This document shows positions 21,359 through 31,101 of a DNA stretch of 59,458 nt, piece after piece. Within the stretch, counting starts at the first letter, position 1. Each line of letters opens with the position of its first letter. Origin of the DNA: Nitrospira sp. (GTDB lineage: Bacteria; Nitrospirota; Nitrospiria; Nitrospirales; Nitrospiraceae); contig JANDJC010000014.1 in NCBI GenBank assembly GCA_024331045.1, positions 1-59,458 of the forward strand. Direction: 5' to 3'. The position numbers and the translations under genes are program-made. Below the pieces are notes generated by a model, which was given only the letters and a program-made list of their open reading frames with translations, made no database searches and was not told where the DNA came from.

Positions 21359-22516
21359 TTAAAACGTTGCGGAGATGGAGGCGGAGACGAGCGCTCCTTG
21401 CTCACGGAAGTCATAGCCGCCCGCGGCGTCGGCGCGAAAGAAGAACAGCCGAATCCCCAAGCCCGCCGTGGGAATGAACGGCGTGTTGGCGTCTTCTAGG
21501 TTTTTGAACGTTCCAATCCGTAGCGAGAGAAATTCCGTGAGAAAGGTCTGTTCCGCTCCCAAGCTTAGAATCCGGCTTTTGACGTGGGGTAACAGCGTCT
21601 TATTGGCCGTGAGGTCAATGTCCGCCGTCAGAGTCAAGGTGGACCAGGGATTGAGCGCCATGCCGGCTCGGACCTGTGGATCGAGCTTGATTGCTCCTCC
21701 TCTGGCATCGTCGAAGCGCGGCGAATTGATGTCCTTGGCCACGATGCCGAACCGAATCCATGAGGAAGGTTTGTACAGGGCCCCCAGGTCGATGCCATAG
21801 GTCGTCGAGATCGTCGGCTTGCCGAAACGGTTACTGATCGTCACGCCATTTCCCCCCTGAAGGTCGACGAAGCCAGCGTAGGAGGCTCCTTGAATAACTT
21901 TGGCCGTGATGCCGACAGCAAACGTTTTGTCCGAGAAGGCATAGCCATATGAGAAGGCCAGTTGCCTGGCCTCGAGTCCTCGCAGGGCCAGGCGGCCCCG
22001 GAGGGTGACCGGATCCACCGGTTGACTGATGTAGCCGCCGCCGGTTGCCACGTCCGACACATTGACGCCGAACGCGTGGCGCTCCCAATGCCCTTTCAGA
22101 TACAAGCCGGCCGATCCGGCGATTGACAGGGTTGCGCCTGGTTGGTTCAGACGAGTGGCGATGTCCCGGGCCTTAGCTGCTGCCGCTGGATCGGAGGAGG
22201 AAAAATTCTCCAAATCCCGAAGGGCCTCTCCCAACCCTCGTCGGTCGATAGCAAGCCCCAAACCTTGGACGCGAAGGTCGAGGCTTTGGGTCATGGCTAA
22301 GCCGGCCGGGTTCCAGTAGGTGGCCAAGGCATCCGTCGTCACCGCGACACCAGCGCCGCCCATGCCGGTTGCTCGCGGACCGACGAAGACAAATTCGGCC
22401 GCTTCTGCACCGGCAGGCTCTCCGAGCAAGACGCCGAGCAAAAAACAGATCAGCAGGTGGGGGAGGTGCTTTGTCGAACTGCTGGATGTCATCCGATCGA
22501 AGACCTGTTCCGCCAT
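21359..22516 (-). CDS. TraF-like outer-membrane beta-barrel protein
   Basis: A 385-residue exported protein with a signal peptide (LPHLLICFLLGVLLGEPAGAEA). Next comes the block GPRATGMGGAGVAVTTDALATYWNPAGLA, typical of the FadL/'conjugal transfer TraF' barrel superfamily. The rest is rich in short alternating strands, and the protein ends SASISATF with a terminal Phe, as outer-membrane barrels do. Despite the family name there is no conjugation gene nearby. It lies 15 bp after lolD and just before a lipoprotein gene. Its cargo is unknown. Confidence 0.75.
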   Translation of the reverse strand: MAEQVFDRMTSSSSTKHLPHLLICFLLGVLLGEPAGAEAAEFVFVGPRATGMGGAGVAVTTDALATYWNPAGLAMTQSLDLRVQGLGLAIDRRGLGEALRDLENFSSSDPAAAAKARDIATRLNQPGATLSIAGSAGLYLKGHWERHAFGVNVSDVATGGGYISQPVDPVTLRGRLALRGLEARQLAFSYGYAFSDKTFAVGITAKVIQGASYAGFVDLQGGNGVTISNRFGKPTISTTYGIDLGALYKPSSWIRFGIVAKDINSPRFDDARGGAIKLDPQVRAGMALNPWSTLTLTADIDLTANKTLLPHVKSRILSLGAEQTFLTEFLSLRIGTFKNLEDANTPFIPTAGLGIRLFFFRADAAGGYDFREQGALVSASISATF

Positions 22517-22531
22517 GGTGGTTCCGAAACG

Positions 22532-23194
22532 TCAGATGATCATGCCGTCTTGCATGTGGATGATACGATCAGCTTGCGCCGACAGTTTGTCATTGTGCGT
22601 GACGATCACGAACGTGGTGCCCTGCGTTTTGTTGAGCTCGCGCATCAGGCGAAACAGTGCGTCCCCCGTGTGGGAGTCTAGGTTACCGGTGGGCTCGTCA
22701 GCGAGGACGACGTCTGGTTTCTGCATCAGTGCCCGCGCGATGGCCACGCGTTGTTGCTCGCCGCCCGACAGTTCGCCCGGCTTGTGGTGGAGGCGATGCC
22801 CCAGGCCCACGGTCTCGAGCAAGACCTTGGCATCGGCCGTGACTGAGGCCGCATCACGCCGCTGGACGAGGGCTGGCATGCACGTGTTTTCGAGAGCGGT
22901 AAACTCCGGCAACAGATGATGAAATTGAAAGACAAAGCCGATCCGTTTGTTGCGAAAGTCTGCCTGCTGGGCCTCGGACAGCTGAAAAAGATCCATGCCA
23001 TCGAACGTAACGGTACCGTGGCTTGGCCTATCGAGGGTGCCGATGATGTGGAGCAAGGTACTTTTACCGGCGCCGGAGGCGCCCACGATCGCAATGAGCT
23101 CACCCCGGCGAATTTCCAGATTGATCCCTTTTAGCACCGCCAGTTCGGACGAGCCCATCGGGAACGATTTATAAAGATTAATGACCTTGATCAT
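22532..23194 (-). CDS. lolD: Lipoprotein-releasing ABC transporter ATPase
   Basis: Powers release of mature lipoproteins from the inner membrane to the LolA chaperone. The 220-residue ATPase has Walker A GASGAGKST, a Q-loop, signature LSGGEQQRVAIARAL, Walker B VVLADEPTGNLD and the H-loop VTHND. Homologues in the MacB/FtsE group look alike, but the immediate neighbour is a LolC/E-type permease whose stop overlaps this start by 4 bp. Confidence 0.92.
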   Translation of the reverse strand: MIKVINLYKSFPMGSSELAVLKGINLEIRRGELIAIVGASGAGKSTLLHIIGTLDRPSHGTVTFDGMDLFQLSEAQQADFRNKRIGFVFQFHHLLPEFTALENTCMPALVQRRDAASVTADAKVLLETVGLGHRLHHKPGELSGGEQQRVAIARALMQKPDVVLADEPTGNLDSHTGDALFRLMRELNKTQGTTFVIVTHNDKLSAQADRIIHMQDGMII

Positions 23195-24468
23195 TCGTAT
23201 CGTAGAGCCGTCACCGGTTCAAGCTTCGCCGCTTGATTGGCTGGATGCACGGTGGCGGCAAAGCTGATCATGATGGCCGATCCCGCGACCAGCAAGACGT
23301 CCTCGGCCAACACGTGGACGGGAATTTTCGAGATGTAATAGACCGTGGGATCAAACGTCCAAAATGTTTGGATGAGCCACAAGAAGGTATAGCCCAGCGG
23401 GATACCGATGGCTGTACCAACGAGTCCGATAATCAGACCGTTGAGCATGAAAATGCGCCGGATGCTGCGTCTGGTGGCACCCATGGCCTTGAGGATCGCG
23501 ATCTCCTTCTGCTTTTCCGTGACAATCATCGTGAGCGTGCTCACGATGTTGAACGAGGCGACGATGGTAATCAGCACCAGCAAGAGAAACATCATCGTCT
23601 TTTCCAGCTTGAGAGCCGAGAAGAGATTGCGGTTCATCTGCATCCAGTCCCGGGCTCCATGGCTGAAGCCGAGCTCCCGCTCGATCGCACGGGCGATGGC
23701 GTCGGCCCGGAACACGTCCGCGACCTTGACCTCGATGCCGGATACGGTGTCGCCCATGTTGAAAAACTTCTGTGCCTCGCCCAGTTCGATATAGGCGAGC
23801 GAGGAGTCATACTCATACATGCCGGATTGAAACAGACCCACGACGGCGAAGGAGCGGATCTTCGGCACCATCCCCATGGCGCTGATTGGGCCGACCGGAG
23901 ACACGACGTTCACGGTGTCGCCGGGAAAGACGCCAAGCCGAAAGGCCAGTTCTTTTCCGAGAATAATGCCAGGCCGTTCGACCACGGTCAGGTCGCCGGC
24001 TTGGTCGTCGGAGGGCGGTTGCCGAACCTTGACCGGCGCAAGCAAGTCAGCCAGCCGGCCGGAAGTCATGTTGTTGGCCAATTCCGTGACCCGTGCCTCA
24101 CGTTGAGGGTCGATCCCCCGCAGGACGATGCCCTGCACGGCTGATGGAGAGGTGAGCAGGACTTGCCGGAGGACGAAGGGAGTCGCTGACACGACCTCCG
24201 GCACCGACTCAATGCGCGTGATGAGCGAATCGTAGTTGCCCATGTTGTCGTTCATTCGTTCCTGCACGATGACATGGGCCGTGGTGCCGAGAATCTTGGC
24301 CTGAATGTCTTCCTTGAATCCCGTCATGATGCCGACCGTGCCGATCAACGCCGCCACGCCCAGCGTGATGCCGGCGATCGAGACGAATGTATTGAGTGAA
24401 ATCGTCCGGTTGCGGCGCTTGGCGCGCAGGTAGCGAAGACCGATGAGGATCTCGTAAGGCAGATTCAC
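23191..24468 (-). CDS. lolC: Lipoprotein-releasing ABC transporter permease (LolC/E type)
   Basis: A 425-residue inner-membrane permease: one helix near residues 30-50 (FVSIAGITLGVAALIGTVGIM), a large periplasmic MacB-like domain, then three C-terminal helices (near 275, 325 and 385). The N-terminal sequence YEILIGLRYLRAKRRNRTISL fits LolC/LolE. Only one permease gene is present, so it may work as a homodimer or with a second subunit elsewhere. It overlaps lysS upstream and lolD downstream by 4 bp each, a tightly coupled run. Confidence 0.92.
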   Translation of the reverse strand: MNLPYEILIGLRYLRAKRRNRTISLNTFVSIAGITLGVAALIGTVGIMTGFKEDIQAKILGTTAHVIVQERMNDNMGNYDSLITRIESVPEVVSATPFVLRQVLLTSPSAVQGIVLRGIDPQREARVTELANNMTSGRLADLLAPVKVRQPPSDDQAGDLTVVERPGIILGKELAFRLGVFPGDTVNVVSPVGPISAMGMVPKIRSFAVVGLFQSGMYEYDSSLAYIELGEAQKFFNMGDTVSGIEVKVADVFRADAIARAIERELGFSHGARDWMQMNRNLFSALKLEKTMMFLLLVLITIVASFNIVSTLTMIVTEKQKEIAILKAMGATRRSIRRIFMLNGLIIGLVGTAIGIPLGYTFLWLIQTFWTFDPTVYYISKIPVHVLAEDVLLVAGSAIMISFAATVHPANQAAKLEPVTALRYE

Positions 24469-25955
24469 GGGTGCTTCTCCGGCCTCAGTTGGGGAAACAA
24501 GACAACATCCCGGATGGACGGCTGATTGGTGAACAGCATGACCAGGCGATCGATGCCGATTCCTTCGCCGGCGGTGGGGGGCATGCCGAATTCCAAGGCA
24601 CGGAGGAAATCCTCGTCGATCAGATGGGCTTCCTCGTCGCCGGCATTGCGTTGGGCGGCCTGCTGCTCGAACCGTTCTCGCTGATCGAGCGGATCATTGA
24701 GCTCGGAGAAGGCGTTGGCGATCTCTCGGCCTGCAATGTAGAGCTCGAACCGGTCGGTAAGGGATGGGTCGGTATCCTTGCGCCGAGCCAGGGGAGAAAT
24801 CTCGATCGGATAGTCGGTGATGAACGTGGGCTGTTGCAGATTTGGCTCGACCGTTTCTTCGAAGAGATCGTTCACAATCTTAAACAACGGCGCCTTGGGA
24901 TCGACCGGCACGTTGAGTCGCTTAGCGATCGTCAGCACCTCTTCCCGGTTTTTGAGGACCGAAGGATCAATTCCATTCACTTCGCAGATGGCCTGGTGAT
25001 ATGACCAGCGTCGCCAGGGCGGTGTCAAGTCGATGGACGTGCCTTGGTAATTGATGATGGATGTTCCCAAGACGTCTCGGGCGATGAAGGAAAGCATTTC
25101 TTCCGTCAGTGCGATCAGGTCGTGGTAATCCGCATAGGCGACATAAAATTCGAGCATCGTGAATTCGGGATTGTGGATCGTGGAAATGCCTTCATTGCGG
25201 AAGTTGCGGTTGATCTCGAACACTCGGGGGAATCCGCCGACGATCAGGCGCTTCAAGTACAGTTCGGGCGCAATCCGTAAATAGAGATCGATGTCGAGTG
25301 CGTTGTGGTGGGTCACAAACGGTTTGGCCGTCGCGCCGCCGGGGATGGGATGCATCATCGGTGTTTCGACTTCCAGGAATCCCCGTTCGACGAGAAAGGA
25401 GCGAATGGCGGCAATGACCCGACTCCTGGTTACAAAGATTTGGTGGATGTGGGGGTTGGCGATGAGATCCACATACCGTTGCCGGTATCGAGTCTCGACA
25501 TCCGTGAGGCCATGCCACTTTTCGGGGAGGGGGCGAAGTGCCTTGCTGAGAAACGTCAACTGGTGAACCTCGACCGTCAATTCATTGGTTTTGGTGCGAA
25601 ACAACACGCCGGAGACGCCGATCCAATCGCCTAAATCAAGGTGATCAATGATCAGCGAGGCCTGCTCCGTCAGCAGATCCTTTTTGAGATAGATTTGGAG
25701 CCGGTCGGCACCGTCCTGCAACACGGCGAAGGAAGCCTTGCCAAACCGGCGAAGAGCCACGATCCGTCCCGCGATCGTACAGGAGATGCGCTCCTGTTCA
25801 AGAAGCTCCTTCGACTTCTCGGCGTGGAGTTTGACGAGATGGCCCGCCCGGTCCTTGACCTCGAATCGAACGCCGTAGGGCTGCACCCCCGCCCGGCGAA
25901 GGTGCTCAAGTTTCTTAATCCGTTGCTGTCGTTGCTCGTGCAGTTCGTCCATCAT
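24465..25955 (-). CDS. lysS: Lysine--tRNA ligase (class II)
   Basis: Charges tRNA-Lys. The 496-residue enzyme has an N-terminal OB-fold anticodon domain (about 55-150) and a class II catalytic core. Motif 2 is FEINRNFRNEGISTIHNPEFTMLE and motif 3 is GMPPTAGEGIGIDRLVMLFTN. It lies between prfB (109 bp upstream) and lolC (4-bp overlap). No T-box leader is evident in that gap. Confidence 0.96.
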   Translation of the reverse strand: MMDELHEQRQQRIKKLEHLRRAGVQPYGVRFEVKDRAGHLVKLHAEKSKELLEQERISCTIAGRIVALRRFGKASFAVLQDGADRLQIYLKKDLLTEQASLIIDHLDLGDWIGVSGVLFRTKTNELTVEVHQLTFLSKALRPLPEKWHGLTDVETRYRQRYVDLIANPHIHQIFVTRSRVIAAIRSFLVERGFLEVETPMMHPIPGGATAKPFVTHHNALDIDLYLRIAPELYLKRLIVGGFPRVFEINRNFRNEGISTIHNPEFTMLEFYVAYADYHDLIALTEEMLSFIARDVLGTSIINYQGTSIDLTPPWRRWSYHQAICEVNGIDPSVLKNREEVLTIAKRLNVPVDPKAPLFKIVNDLFEETVEPNLQQPTFITDYPIEISPLARRKDTDPSLTDRFELYIAGREIANAFSELNDPLDQRERFEQQAAQRNAGDEEAHLIDEDFLRALEFGMPPTAGEGIGIDRLVMLFTNQPSIRDVVLFPQLRPEKHP

Positions 25956-26064
25956 GGCTTACGCGGTGTCAAGGCTTGTCTGTTTGGCCGCCCACGGGCT
26001 CCACCAGGCTTGGCCTCTTCCACACGATAGCGGTCGAGCGGCCAGGCTCCTCGGAGCAGAGTGA

Positions 26065-27214
26065 TTACAGATCGGGGCTCGATTGCCCGGCGGCCGGCAG
26101 CGGTTCGCTTCCCTTTGAGAGTTGCTTTTTTAAATAGGCTTCAATGAAGCCGTCGAGATCGCCGTCCATGACGGACGATACGTCGCCGGTTTCGTAACCG
26201 GTCCGATGGTCCTTGACCATCTGATAGGGCTGGAACACATAGGAGCGGATCTGGTTGCCCCACGCGATGTCTTTTTTTTCGCCGACGATGGCGTTGAATT
26301 CCGCCTCCTTTTTCTGACGCTCCAACTCAAAGAGACGGGCCTTCAAAATCTTCATCGCCCCGTTTCGGTTCTGAAGCTGCGACCGTTCGTTCTGGCACTG
26401 CACCACGATGCCGGTCGGGAGGTGGGTGATGCGGACGGCCGTTTCGACCTTGTTGACGTTTTGCCCTCCCGCGCCTCCCGAACGGAAGGTGTCGATCCGC
26501 AAGTCCTTTTCCTCGATCGCAATCTCGATGTCCTCGCTGAGCTCCGGATACACAAACACCGAGGCGAAGGAGGTGTGACGGCGTTTGTTTGCGTCGAAGG
26601 GGGAGATTCGGACCAGACGATGAACGCCCGCTTCCGCCTTTAAATAGCCATAGGCATAGGGGCCGGTGATTGACAGGGTCGCGCTTTTAATGCCGGCTTC
26701 CTCGCCGGACAGGAGGTCCAGCGTTTCCACCTTGAATTGTTTGGCTTCGGCCCACCGTACGTACATGCGCAAGAGCATCTGGGCCCAATCCTGTGACTCT
26801 GTCCCTCCCGCGCCTGGATGGATCTCAAGCAAGGCGTTGTTGGGGTCCAGTTCGCTGGACAGCAGTGTCTCCAGCCGTAAGGTGGCGACGCGTGCCTCCA
26901 ACTGGCTCAGCTCCGCGAGCAATTCTTTCTCAAGACTCGCATCACCGCTCTCTGTCGTCAAATCGAGCAGGGCGTTCACGTCTCCCAACTTGGTTTCGAT
27001 GTCGCGCCAGGTGTTCAGTTCGCGTTCGATGATCGATTTTTTCCGGCTGACAGCGGCTGCATTGCGGGGATCGTTCCAGAAGCCGGTCTCGCTCATCCGG
27101 GCTTCGAGTTCTTGCAAGTCAGCAGTCATGCGGGCGAGGTCAAAGATGCCCCCGTAATTCGGCGATTTGTTCTCCCACGGTACGCACTCTCGTTTGAATG
27201 TCGTCAAGCAGCAT
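26065..27214 (-). CDS. prfB: Peptide chain release factor 2, with programmed +1 frameshift
   Basis: Reads UGA and UAA stop codons and triggers peptide release. The main part shows the RF2 anticodon-like SPF ([18 protein letters not shown]) and GGQ in [17 protein letters not shown]. The real start is ATG at 27212-27214, in another frame. Reading 24 codons ([20 protein letters not shown]...) reaches CTT followed by the stop TGA at 27140-27142; slipping +1 gives [17 protein letters not shown] and the rest of RF2, 382 residues in all. A plain open-frame call from about 27207 gives a nonsense N-terminus. The gene sits between lnt and lysS. Confidence 0.95.
27139..27153 (-). promoter_or_regulatory. 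prfB recoding site (CTT TGA C)
   Basis: On the minus strand the sequence reads GGGGGCATCTTTGAC. The GGGGG acts as an internal Shine-Dalgarno element three bases before the slippery CTT, the in-frame TGA is read slowly when RF2 is scarce, and C follows the stop. This matches the classic autoregulatory frameshift site of prfB. Confidence 0.9.
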
Positions 27215-27238
27215 CGTCTGTGGTCCTTTCAGAAAATT

Positions 27239-28861
27239 TTAAGCCGGCTCAATCACGGAAGTCGTTGGCGCCGGTTCCTCGGTTCGGAAGAGGCCATATA
27301 ACCATAAAATTCCGCAAATTATAGCACAGGTGTAAGCAAAGACGTCGCCATAGTAGCTGTAAAACGTCCGTGAGTAGGTGAGGGGAACAGCTGCCTCGAT
27401 GGCTTGCTCCGTGAAAAGCGGTGTTTGATCCATAATGCGGCCGAATGGATCGATGAAGCCGGAGATGCCCGTGTTGGCGGAGCGGGCGAAGGCCAGACGA
27501 TTCTCAATGGAGCGAAAGACAACCATAGAAAAATGTTGAGCGGGGGCCGAGGACGGCCCGAACCAGCCGTCATTGGTGATATTGACCAAGAATTCGGCGC
27601 CTTTGGCCGCGAATTGTCTGACCAGATCGGGGAAAATAACCTCATAGCAAATGACCGTTCCAAACTTGACTGCTCGCAAAGAAGGAGCCTCGTCGGTGCG
27701 CAAGGATTTGGGATAAAAAGAGAAGAGAGTGGCGCCGGGCCCCGCTTCAAAATCGCCGATGCCTTCTACCAACTTGTCGAGGAAGAATAACAGCGAGGAC
27801 TTCAGCGGAATGTATTCTCCAAAGGGCACTAAGTGGTGTTTGTCGTAACGTCCGAGAAGGGTTCCGTCTGGGGCCACCAGATAGGCGCTGTTGAGAAGAT
27901 AGGGTCGGCGGTCCGGATAGAACCGCAAGGCCGGACTGCCGAGAAGAATCGGTGCCTGGGCTCGTGACGCCCATTCAACAACCTGCACCTGATATTCCGG
28001 CTCTCGTTCCAGGATAAACGGCGTGGCTGACTCAGGCCAGATGATCAGATCGGCTCCCGTTCCCAAGCGGGCAGTGAGGCGGTCAAACCGGCGCATCGTT
28101 TCATCGCGGTAATCGGCGTCCCATTTAACCGCCTGATCAATGTTGGGTTGGACCACTCCGACAAGGATGGAGGCGGATGCTCGGTCAGTTTGTCCACCGC
28201 TCAGCACCGCAGCGGAGTATGACCATGACAACACAAGACCGGCTGCCGCCGCTGTTGGTAATGCCCACGGTAGCTTAGCCGGATGGAATCCACGGAAAAA
28301 TGGCATCGACCAGAGAATCAAATCAGCCAACGCCACGTTCACGAGAATAATCAGGAAAGAGATGCCATAGACGCCGGTCAGGTCGGCGATCTGGATGAGG
28401 CCGAGCCTCTGGTACTGTGAATAACCGAGCAGACACCAGGGAAGACCGGAGAGGGCATAGGTGCGGAGCAACTCCAGCGCGACCCAGAAACAGGGAGCGA
28501 AAAGAATGCCGTATCGAGGAATCAACTCCCGAAGCCAGACGACGGAGAAACTGTACAGCGCGACGTACAGCCCGAGATAAGCCGTCAGAAGCAGAAGGAT
28601 GGCATAACTGATGAGGATTGGCACCTTGCCATAGGTTGTCATGGCCGTCACCACCCATGCCATGATGCCGGTGAAGCCGATCGCCCCGCTGAGCCATCCG
28701 ATCCAGAATGCACGCTGCCGCGAACACTGATCCAGGGCAAGATGGAGGGGAATGAACACAACCCATGCCAGAAAACCAAGATCGAACTTAGGGAAGCACA
28801 GCGGCAGCAGCACGCCGCTCACGCAGGCGAGCAGAATCTGGCGTGAACCAGCCTGGTTCAT
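27239..28861 (-). CDS. lnt: Apolipoprotein N-acyltransferase
   Basis: Adds the third acyl chain to lipoproteins in the inner membrane before Lol export. The 540-residue protein has about six N-terminal membrane helices, then a nitrilase domain whose triad is visible: Glu in LIIWPESATPF, Lys in GRYDKHHLVPFGEYIPL and Cys in VICYEVIFPDLVRQF. A last membrane helix lies near residue 515. It fits functionally with lolC/lolD downstream in the same run, and with lgt elsewhere in the window. Its 3' end is 24 bp from the prfB start. Confidence 0.95.
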   Translation of the reverse strand: MNQAGSRQILLACVSGVLLPLCFPKFDLGFLAWVVFIPLHLALDQCSRQRAFWIGWLSGAIGFTGIMAWVVTAMTTYGKVPILISYAILLLLTAYLGLYVALYSFSVVWLRELIPRYGILFAPCFWVALELLRTYALSGLPWCLLGYSQYQRLGLIQIADLTGVYGISFLIILVNVALADLILWSMPFFRGFHPAKLPWALPTAAAAGLVLSWSYSAAVLSGGQTDRASASILVGVVQPNIDQAVKWDADYRDETMRRFDRLTARLGTGADLIIWPESATPFILEREPEYQVQVVEWASRAQAPILLGSPALRFYPDRRPYLLNSAYLVAPDGTLLGRYDKHHLVPFGEYIPLKSSLLFFLDKLVEGIGDFEAGPGATLFSFYPKSLRTDEAPSLRAVKFGTVICYEVIFPDLVRQFAAKGAEFLVNITNDGWFGPSSAPAQHFSMVVFRSIENRLAFARSANTGISGFIDPFGRIMDQTPLFTEQAIEAAVPLTYSRTFYSYYGDVFAYTCAIICGILWLYGLFRTEEPAPTTSVIEPA

Positions 28862-28989
28862 TTGCGGGTACGATAGCGAAAGCCCCCATCACTTGCAAGG
28901 GAGCTGCTGACAAGGCCGATGAAATTCTCGTGCTGTTTTCCAGTCTCTGCGGTAGGGTACAGGGCCGTAGGGTACAGGTGGAGGGCCTT

Positions 28990-29349
28990 ATGGTGGAACG
29001 GCGTCGGCATCGTCGGGTGCGAGTGGGGCTCACTAGCTGGGTGCGGGTCAATGCTCACGAAGTCAGCGGCAGGGCGATGGATCTCTCGCTGGGCGGGGCC
29101 GCCATAGAAAGGGTGTCATCGATCGTCCCAGGTCAGCGGGTCACGGTCAGGTTGATGATTCCTGGCGCGGCGCCCATCGTGATCGAGGAGGCGGAGGTCC
29201 GCTGGGTTCGCGATCGGCTGTTTGGAGTCCAGTTTCTTGAGATCCAGCAGACTCAGCGTGATGAGCTTGAACGGCTGATCGATGAATATCTCGGCGCCGA
29301 TGAATCCTCCAACGGTTCTGATTGGTCCCCCCATGAACGAGATGTTTGA
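28990..29349 (+). CDS. PilZ-domain protein
   Basis: A 119-residue protein that is almost only a PilZ domain. The N-terminal ERRRHRRVRV fits RxxxR, and DLSLGGAAI fits (D/N)xSxxG, the two c-di-GMP-binding motifs. The ATG at 28990 follows GGAGGG (from 28979), which is better than starts further upstream in the same open frame, which overlap lnt. It likely reports c-di-GMP to an unknown partner; no cyclase or phosphodiesterase gene is nearby. Confidence 0.8.
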   Translation: MVERRRHRRVRVGLTSWVRVNAHEVSGRAMDLSLGGAAIERVSSIVPGQRVTVRLMIPGAAPIVIEEAEVRWVRDRLFGVQFLEIQQTQRDELERLIDEYLGADESSNGSDWSPHERDV

Positions 29350-29490
29350 AAAAATGGTCACCATGTCTTTCCGTTCGGTAAAGAGACGGCTCGCTCCCTG
29401 GACAATGGGAGGAGTTTAAACAGGGGGCGTTGAGTTCCTTCCTCCTCCACTCCGTTTCCACCGGAAGGTGAAACCATATACAATGGAGCC

Positions 29491-30540
29491 ATGTCATCTG
29501 CTCTGATACCGTCCAAACGCGAGTGGCGCTCGCTGTTCCTGATGAACCTGGGACTGTTGCTGGTTGGAGTGACCGCGAGTGGAGCCCCCGCTTCCGCGCC
29601 ATCGTCGTCACCCGCATCCCCGCCTGAGATTGAGCGAGGCTCCTGGCGTGTAGCCGCGCCGATGCCTACCAAGCGAACGGAGGTGGCGGCAGTTGCGTTG
29701 GAGGGGAAGATCTACGTGGTCGGCGGATTCGAAAAGCCCGGCCTTAGCAATATGATGAATCTGGCGATTACTTCTGCAGTGGATGTGTATGATCCGGTGA
29801 CCGACACATGGACTGCCGCAGCGCCTCTCCCTGTCGGCCTTCACCATGTCGGGATCGGCGTGGTAAAGGGTCGAGTATACGTCATCGGGGGGTACACCAG
29901 AGCCGGTGTCAATATCTGGAGTCCAGTGGCCACGGTCTATGCGTATGATCCCAAAACCGATCAGTGGACCGAACTGGCTCCCATGCCGACCGCGCGCGGT
30001 GCTCTTGCTGTGGCAGAAGTGGGAGGGAACCTCTATGCCATCGGGGGGTTCGATCGAAGGGCCAATGTGACGGCGGTCGAAGTGTATGATCCGCTGCGTA
30101 ACAGATGGGAGACTCGGGCACCCCTTCCCACTCCACGCGATCACCTGGCCGTTGCAGTGGTTGATGGGGCCATTTATGCGATTGGTGGGCGGGTGAATGG
30201 CGATTATGGACGAAACCTTGCCGTGGTTGAACGGTACGATCCTACGACCGACCGCTGGAGCAGGGTGTCAGACCTTCCGACGGCGCGTAGCGGCATCACG
30301 GCAGCGGTCTTCGAAGGGAGGATTTACGTGTTCGGTGGCGAAGGGTCGGCCGGCACATTTCGAGAGAATGAAGTCTATGACCCGCAGCGCGACCAGTGGC
30401 GAGCGATGGCACCGTTGCCGACTGCCCGACATGGGCTCGGTTCGGCAACGGTCGAGGGGCGTATCTATGTGATCGGTGGCGGGCCGACGCCCGGCGGCTC
30501 ATTCAGCGATGTGAACGAAGTCTTTCTCCCGCCGCGATGA
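29491..30540 (+). CDS. Exported Kelch-repeat beta-propeller protein
   Basis: A 349-residue protein with a signal peptide (hydrophobic LFLMNLGLLLVGVTASG, then an Ala/Ser/Pro-rich linker). About six Kelch repeats follow, each with the pattern IYVIGG...VEVYDP..DRW...APLPTAR. Such propellers act as binding platforms, or occasionally as sialate mutarotases. It begins 141 bp after the PilZ gene. Partner or ligand cannot be judged from sequence. Confidence 0.82.
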   Translation: MSSALIPSKREWRSLFLMNLGLLLVGVTASGAPASAPSSSPASPPEIERGSWRVAAPMPTKRTEVAAVALEGKIYVVGGFEKPGLSNMMNLAITSAVDVYDPVTDTWTAAAPLPVGLHHVGIGVVKGRVYVIGGYTRAGVNIWSPVATVYAYDPKTDQWTELAPMPTARGALAVAEVGGNLYAIGGFDRRANVTAVEVYDPLRNRWETRAPLPTPRDHLAVAVVDGAIYAIGGRVNGDYGRNLAVVERYDPTTDRWSRVSDLPTARSGITAAVFEGRIYVFGGEGSAGTFRENEVYDPQRDQWRAMAPLPTARHGLGSATVEGRIYVIGGGPTPGGSFSDVNEVFLPPR

Positions 30541-31101
30541 CGCAACTCAGAAATCAAACGATCAATGGCGCCTCCAGGTCGAGGTCAGCTTGTGGTCTCG
30601 GTATCTCCGGGACCACTGTCATGGTCGGTGAAACACAGAGAGCAAGAGGTCGCTTGACTCTCTCCGACACGAGGTCTATGGTATTGCCGTGGGAGGAGTG
30701 GACGCCCCGAGGGAACATTGATGAGGAAGGGGATCGAGCGCAGAGGATGGTGTGCAGGCCCGGCGTGGACCGGGAAGCCTAAAGTCCTCCCAAGATCTCC
30801 GTCGTACCTAATCGTCCTCGGTTAGGTGCGTGCTCCTCCCACCCTAAAAATCGTGATGATAGCACTGTTCGGTGCCTGCCCTTCGGTCGTACCCGTCCAG
30901 TGAGCTTCCATGCCGTCGAGTTTCCGTGAGCCCTTCGGTGGACCGTGTGTCATGATGTGAGAGGTGAAATGCGCATGCCACGGCCAGGAAGGTGGCGACG
31001 TATGTGCGCCGAATGAAGGTGGTCAGGCGACTGACTCGGCAAAAGATGTTGTGACACCGAGGGGCACGCACGTTCTTCGCAAGTTGTTTGAGTGAGGTTC
31101 A
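30541..31101. other. Intergenic region before topoisomerase VI genes
   Basis: About 560 bp without a convincing gene. It contains an imperfect hairpin near 30810-30832 (ACCTAA and TTAGGT around 11 bases) without a T-run. No clear -35/-10 pair was found for the downstream operon; the promoter should lie here. Confidence 0.45.

Noticed and set aside
25956..26064. T-box leader before lysS
   Set aside because: Only 109 bp and no T-box-like conserved sequence or antiterminator seen.
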